Below are positions 6,211-7,197 of a DNA stretch of 7,197 nucleotides, piece after piece. The notes beneath the pieces were generated by a model that had not been told where the DNA came from, did not search any database, and saw only the letters and a program-made list of their open reading frames with translations. How positions within the stretch are numbered: position 1 is the stretch's first letter; each line of letters starts with the position of its first letter. The position numbers were made by a program, and so were the translations under genes. The stretch covers positions 1-7,197 of the forward strand of contig DJYL01000155.1 of assembly GCA_002448495.1 (NCBI GenBank), read 5' to 3'. The DNA is from Pseudoselenomonas ruminantium (GTDB taxonomy: Bacteria; Bacillota; Negativicutes; Selenomonadales; Selenomonadaceae).

Positions 6211-6239
6211 ATTATATCAAAACGCCCCTTAACCGACAA
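6211..6239 (-). promoter_or_regulatory. Sigma-70-type promoter of the RTX gene
   Basis: On the minus strand TTGTCG (6239-6234) and a perfect TATAAT (6216-6211) are separated by 17 bp. Transcription would begin near 6204 and give a leader of about 70 nt before the ATG at 6133. The -35 box lies 10 bp after the desulfoferrodoxin terminator stem. Confidence 0.75.
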
Positions 6240-6248
6240 GGCATTTAT

Positions 6249-6283
6249 AAAATCACCAGTATGTTCGACATACTGGCGATTTT
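6249..6283 (-). terminator. Intrinsic terminator hairpin of the desulfoferrodoxin gene
   Basis: The arms 6249-6264 and 6268-6283 form a 16-bp stem with a TCG loop, and minus-strand RNA ends in UUUUAU. The one non-Watson-Crick position (6255/6277) is a G-U wobble only in minus-strand RNA. It lies 15 bp after the desulfoferrodoxin stop codon. It has the same core as the hairpin at 2860-2900. Confidence 0.85.
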
Positions 6284-6298
6284 TACACGATTTTTATT

Positions 6299-6688
6299 TT
6301 ATTTCATATCCGCTTTCCACAAGCCATGCAGGTTACAATATTCAAAAACCGCTACCGGTTCATCCCCCTCGGCAATCTTAAACACTGCTTCCGGCTTATC
6401 CTCAGGCGTCAAATGACGCATCATCCCGCCCTGCTTCGTCTGCACATGAATCCACTCAATGAGATGCTCCGCAGTCATGGGATGCACCACCGAACCTACC
6501 GTAACCTTCAACACACCTGCCTGCCGGTCAAAGTCAATCACCGGTACATGCTTTTCCTGTGCTGCGTCGGTAGTATTGGCTGTCAGCTCATTCATCGGCT
6601 GACCACAGCACATCATCTCTCCTTTGCCATCATGAATCAGGCCCGTAAGGTTACCACAAACGCTACAACGATAAAATCTGCTTGCCAT
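6299..6688 (-). CDS. dfx: Desulfoferrodoxin (class I superoxide reductase)
   Basis: This 129-aa cytoplasmic iron protein reduces superoxide to hydrogen peroxide without producing oxygen, using electrons usually supplied by rubredoxin. The N-terminal desulforedoxin-like domain has the four cysteines of iron centre I (C8, C11, C27, C28; CSVCG and MCCGQPM). The catalytic domain carries the centre II ligands: H47 in EKHVPVI, with the conserved lysine K46, then H69, H75, C118 and H121 (EYCNLHGLW). Residue spacing and length match two-iron desulfoferrodoxins of sulfate reducers. The ATG at 6686-6688 follows GGAGG by 7 nt, so an upstream in-frame GTG at 6713-6715 is unlikely to be the start. It has its own promoter and terminator and is divergent from a base-excision-repair glycosylase. 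Confidence 0.96.
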   Translation of the reverse strand: MASRFYRCSVCGNLTGLIHDGKGEMMCCGQPMNELTANTTDAAQEKHVPVIDFDRQAGVLKVTVGSVVHPMTAEHLIEWIHVQTKQGGMMRHLTPEDKPEAVFKIAEGDEPVAVFEYCNLHGLWKADMK

Positions 6689-6735
6689 ACCTTTTCCTCC
6701 ATTTTCATAATACACAAAACTGTTTCGACACCCTC

Positions 6736-6764
6736 ATTGTACAAAACGATAATGAAAAAAACAA
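6736..6764 (-). promoter_or_regulatory. Promoter of the desulfoferrodoxin gene
   Basis: On the minus strand TTGTTT (6764-6759) and TACAAT (6741-6736) are spaced by 17 bp. A dyad, CATTGT (6735-6740) with ATAATG (6749-6754), five of six positions matching, overlaps the -10 region and could be an operator. It does not match the Bacillus PerR box well. Confidence 0.65.
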
Positions 6765-6810
6765 GGAATCCATTTTTATTAATATCCCCCTATGCGGTTA
6801 CTTCCCGGCA

Positions 6811-6819
6811 TGATATGAT
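6811..6819 (+). promoter_or_regulatory. Possible extended -10 promoter of the glycosylase gene
   Basis: TGATATGAT fits an extended -10 element (TGnTATAAT with one mismatch). No good -35 box lies 16-18 bp upstream, as is usual for extended -10 promoters. It would start transcription about 20 bp before the ribosome binding site AGGCGG (6835-6840). Confidence 0.4.
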
Positions 6820-6847
6820 AGGAACAAATAGTTTAGGCGGTGATTTC

Positions 6848-7197
6848 ATGTCTATAATCAATAACCATTGCGAGGGATTTTCTCCCAGCATTGACGAAAA
6901 CTGTACCCATCTGATTCTCGGCTCCATGCCCAGCGTGGCTTCGCTCGGCGCCCAGGAGTATTACGCCCATCCGCAAAACCGCTTTTGGCCCCTTATGGCC
7001 CGTATTTTAGAGCAAAGCGACGCACCAACGGTCTATGCAGAACGCTTAAACATGCTGCTGCGCCATCATATCGCCCTTTGGGATTCCATCGCCACCTGTG
7101 AACGCAAAGGAAGCCTTGATGCCGATATCCACAACGAACGAGGCAATGATTTTTCTGCCTTGCTGAAACAATACCCCCATATCCATACCATTTGTTT
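6848..7197 (+). CDS. Hypoxanthine-DNA (deoxyinosine) glycosylase, UDG family 6, 5' part
   Basis: This gene is cut by the right edge: 116 complete codons are present with no stop. The product is expected to excise hypoxanthine, formed by adenine deamination, from DNA as the first step of base excision repair. The N-terminal half shows the family signature LILGSMPSVASL (residues 22-33), YYAHPQNRFWPLM (38-50, with N44 in the position linked to catalysis in this family) and a later ALWDSIATCERKGSLDADI (76-94). The LILGSMPS strand corresponds to motif 1 of the UDG superfamily. The ATG at 6848 follows AGGCGG by 7 nt. It is divergent from the desulfoferrodoxin gene with about 160 bp between the start codons. 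The C-terminal motif 2 region lies outside the window, so completeness cannot be judged. Confidence 0.9.
   Translation, partial: MSIINNHCEGFSPSIDENCTHLILGSMPSVASLGAQEYYAHPQNRFWPLMARILEQSDAPTVYAERLNMLLRHHIALWDSIATCERKGSLDADIHNERGNDFSALLKQYPHIHTIC

Noticed and set aside
6689..6715. N-terminal extension of desulfoferrodoxin from a GTG at 6713-6715
   Set aside because: The ATG at 6686-6688 has GGAGG at ideal spacing and gives the usual family N-terminus; the extension would place the ribosome binding site inside the coding region.

Overview
The window looks like chromosomal DNA from an anaerobic, Gram-negative-type Firmicute, most likely a Negativicute such as Selenomonas or a relative. This is inferred from a class I desulfoferrodoxin (an anaerobe oxygen-defence enzyme), a Firmicute-style Y-family polymerase with a YolD-like partner, strong GGAGG ribosome binding sites, and a large RTX protein, which implies type I export across two membranes. 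No sequence search was run.

Layout. Positions 1-286 hold no gene. They contain the end of a tandem array of long structured hairpins with a 112-113 bp period; the array continues past the left edge. Then comes a minus-strand operon: Y-family polymerase (2851-1319), a 70-aa YolD-like protein (1322-1110, ATGA overlap) and a SpoU/TrmH-family RNA 2'-O-methyltransferase (1093-290). Upstream is a single-gene unit on the same strand, a 1049-aa RTX protein (6133-2984) with its own sigma-70-type promoter. Next is desulfoferrodoxin (6688-6299), also minus strand with its own promoter. A divergent plus-strand gene starting at 6848 encodes a hypoxanthine-DNA glycosylase (UDG family 6) and is cut by the right edge.

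Two hairpins with the same 19-bp palindromic core lie at 2860-2900 and 6249-6283. They flank the RTX gene and end the minus-strand transcripts of the RTX and desulfoferrodoxin genes respectively. The first sits 8 bp upstream of the polymerase start codon.

Functionally, the flanking genes share a stress and nucleic-acid-maintenance theme: translesion synthesis, deaminated-base repair, superoxide reduction and RNA modification. The RTX gene between them is an unrelated secreted-protein gene. The least explained element is the hairpin array at the left edge. Its two complete copies keep their pairing through five compensatory base-pair changes while the apical segment stays almost unchanged.
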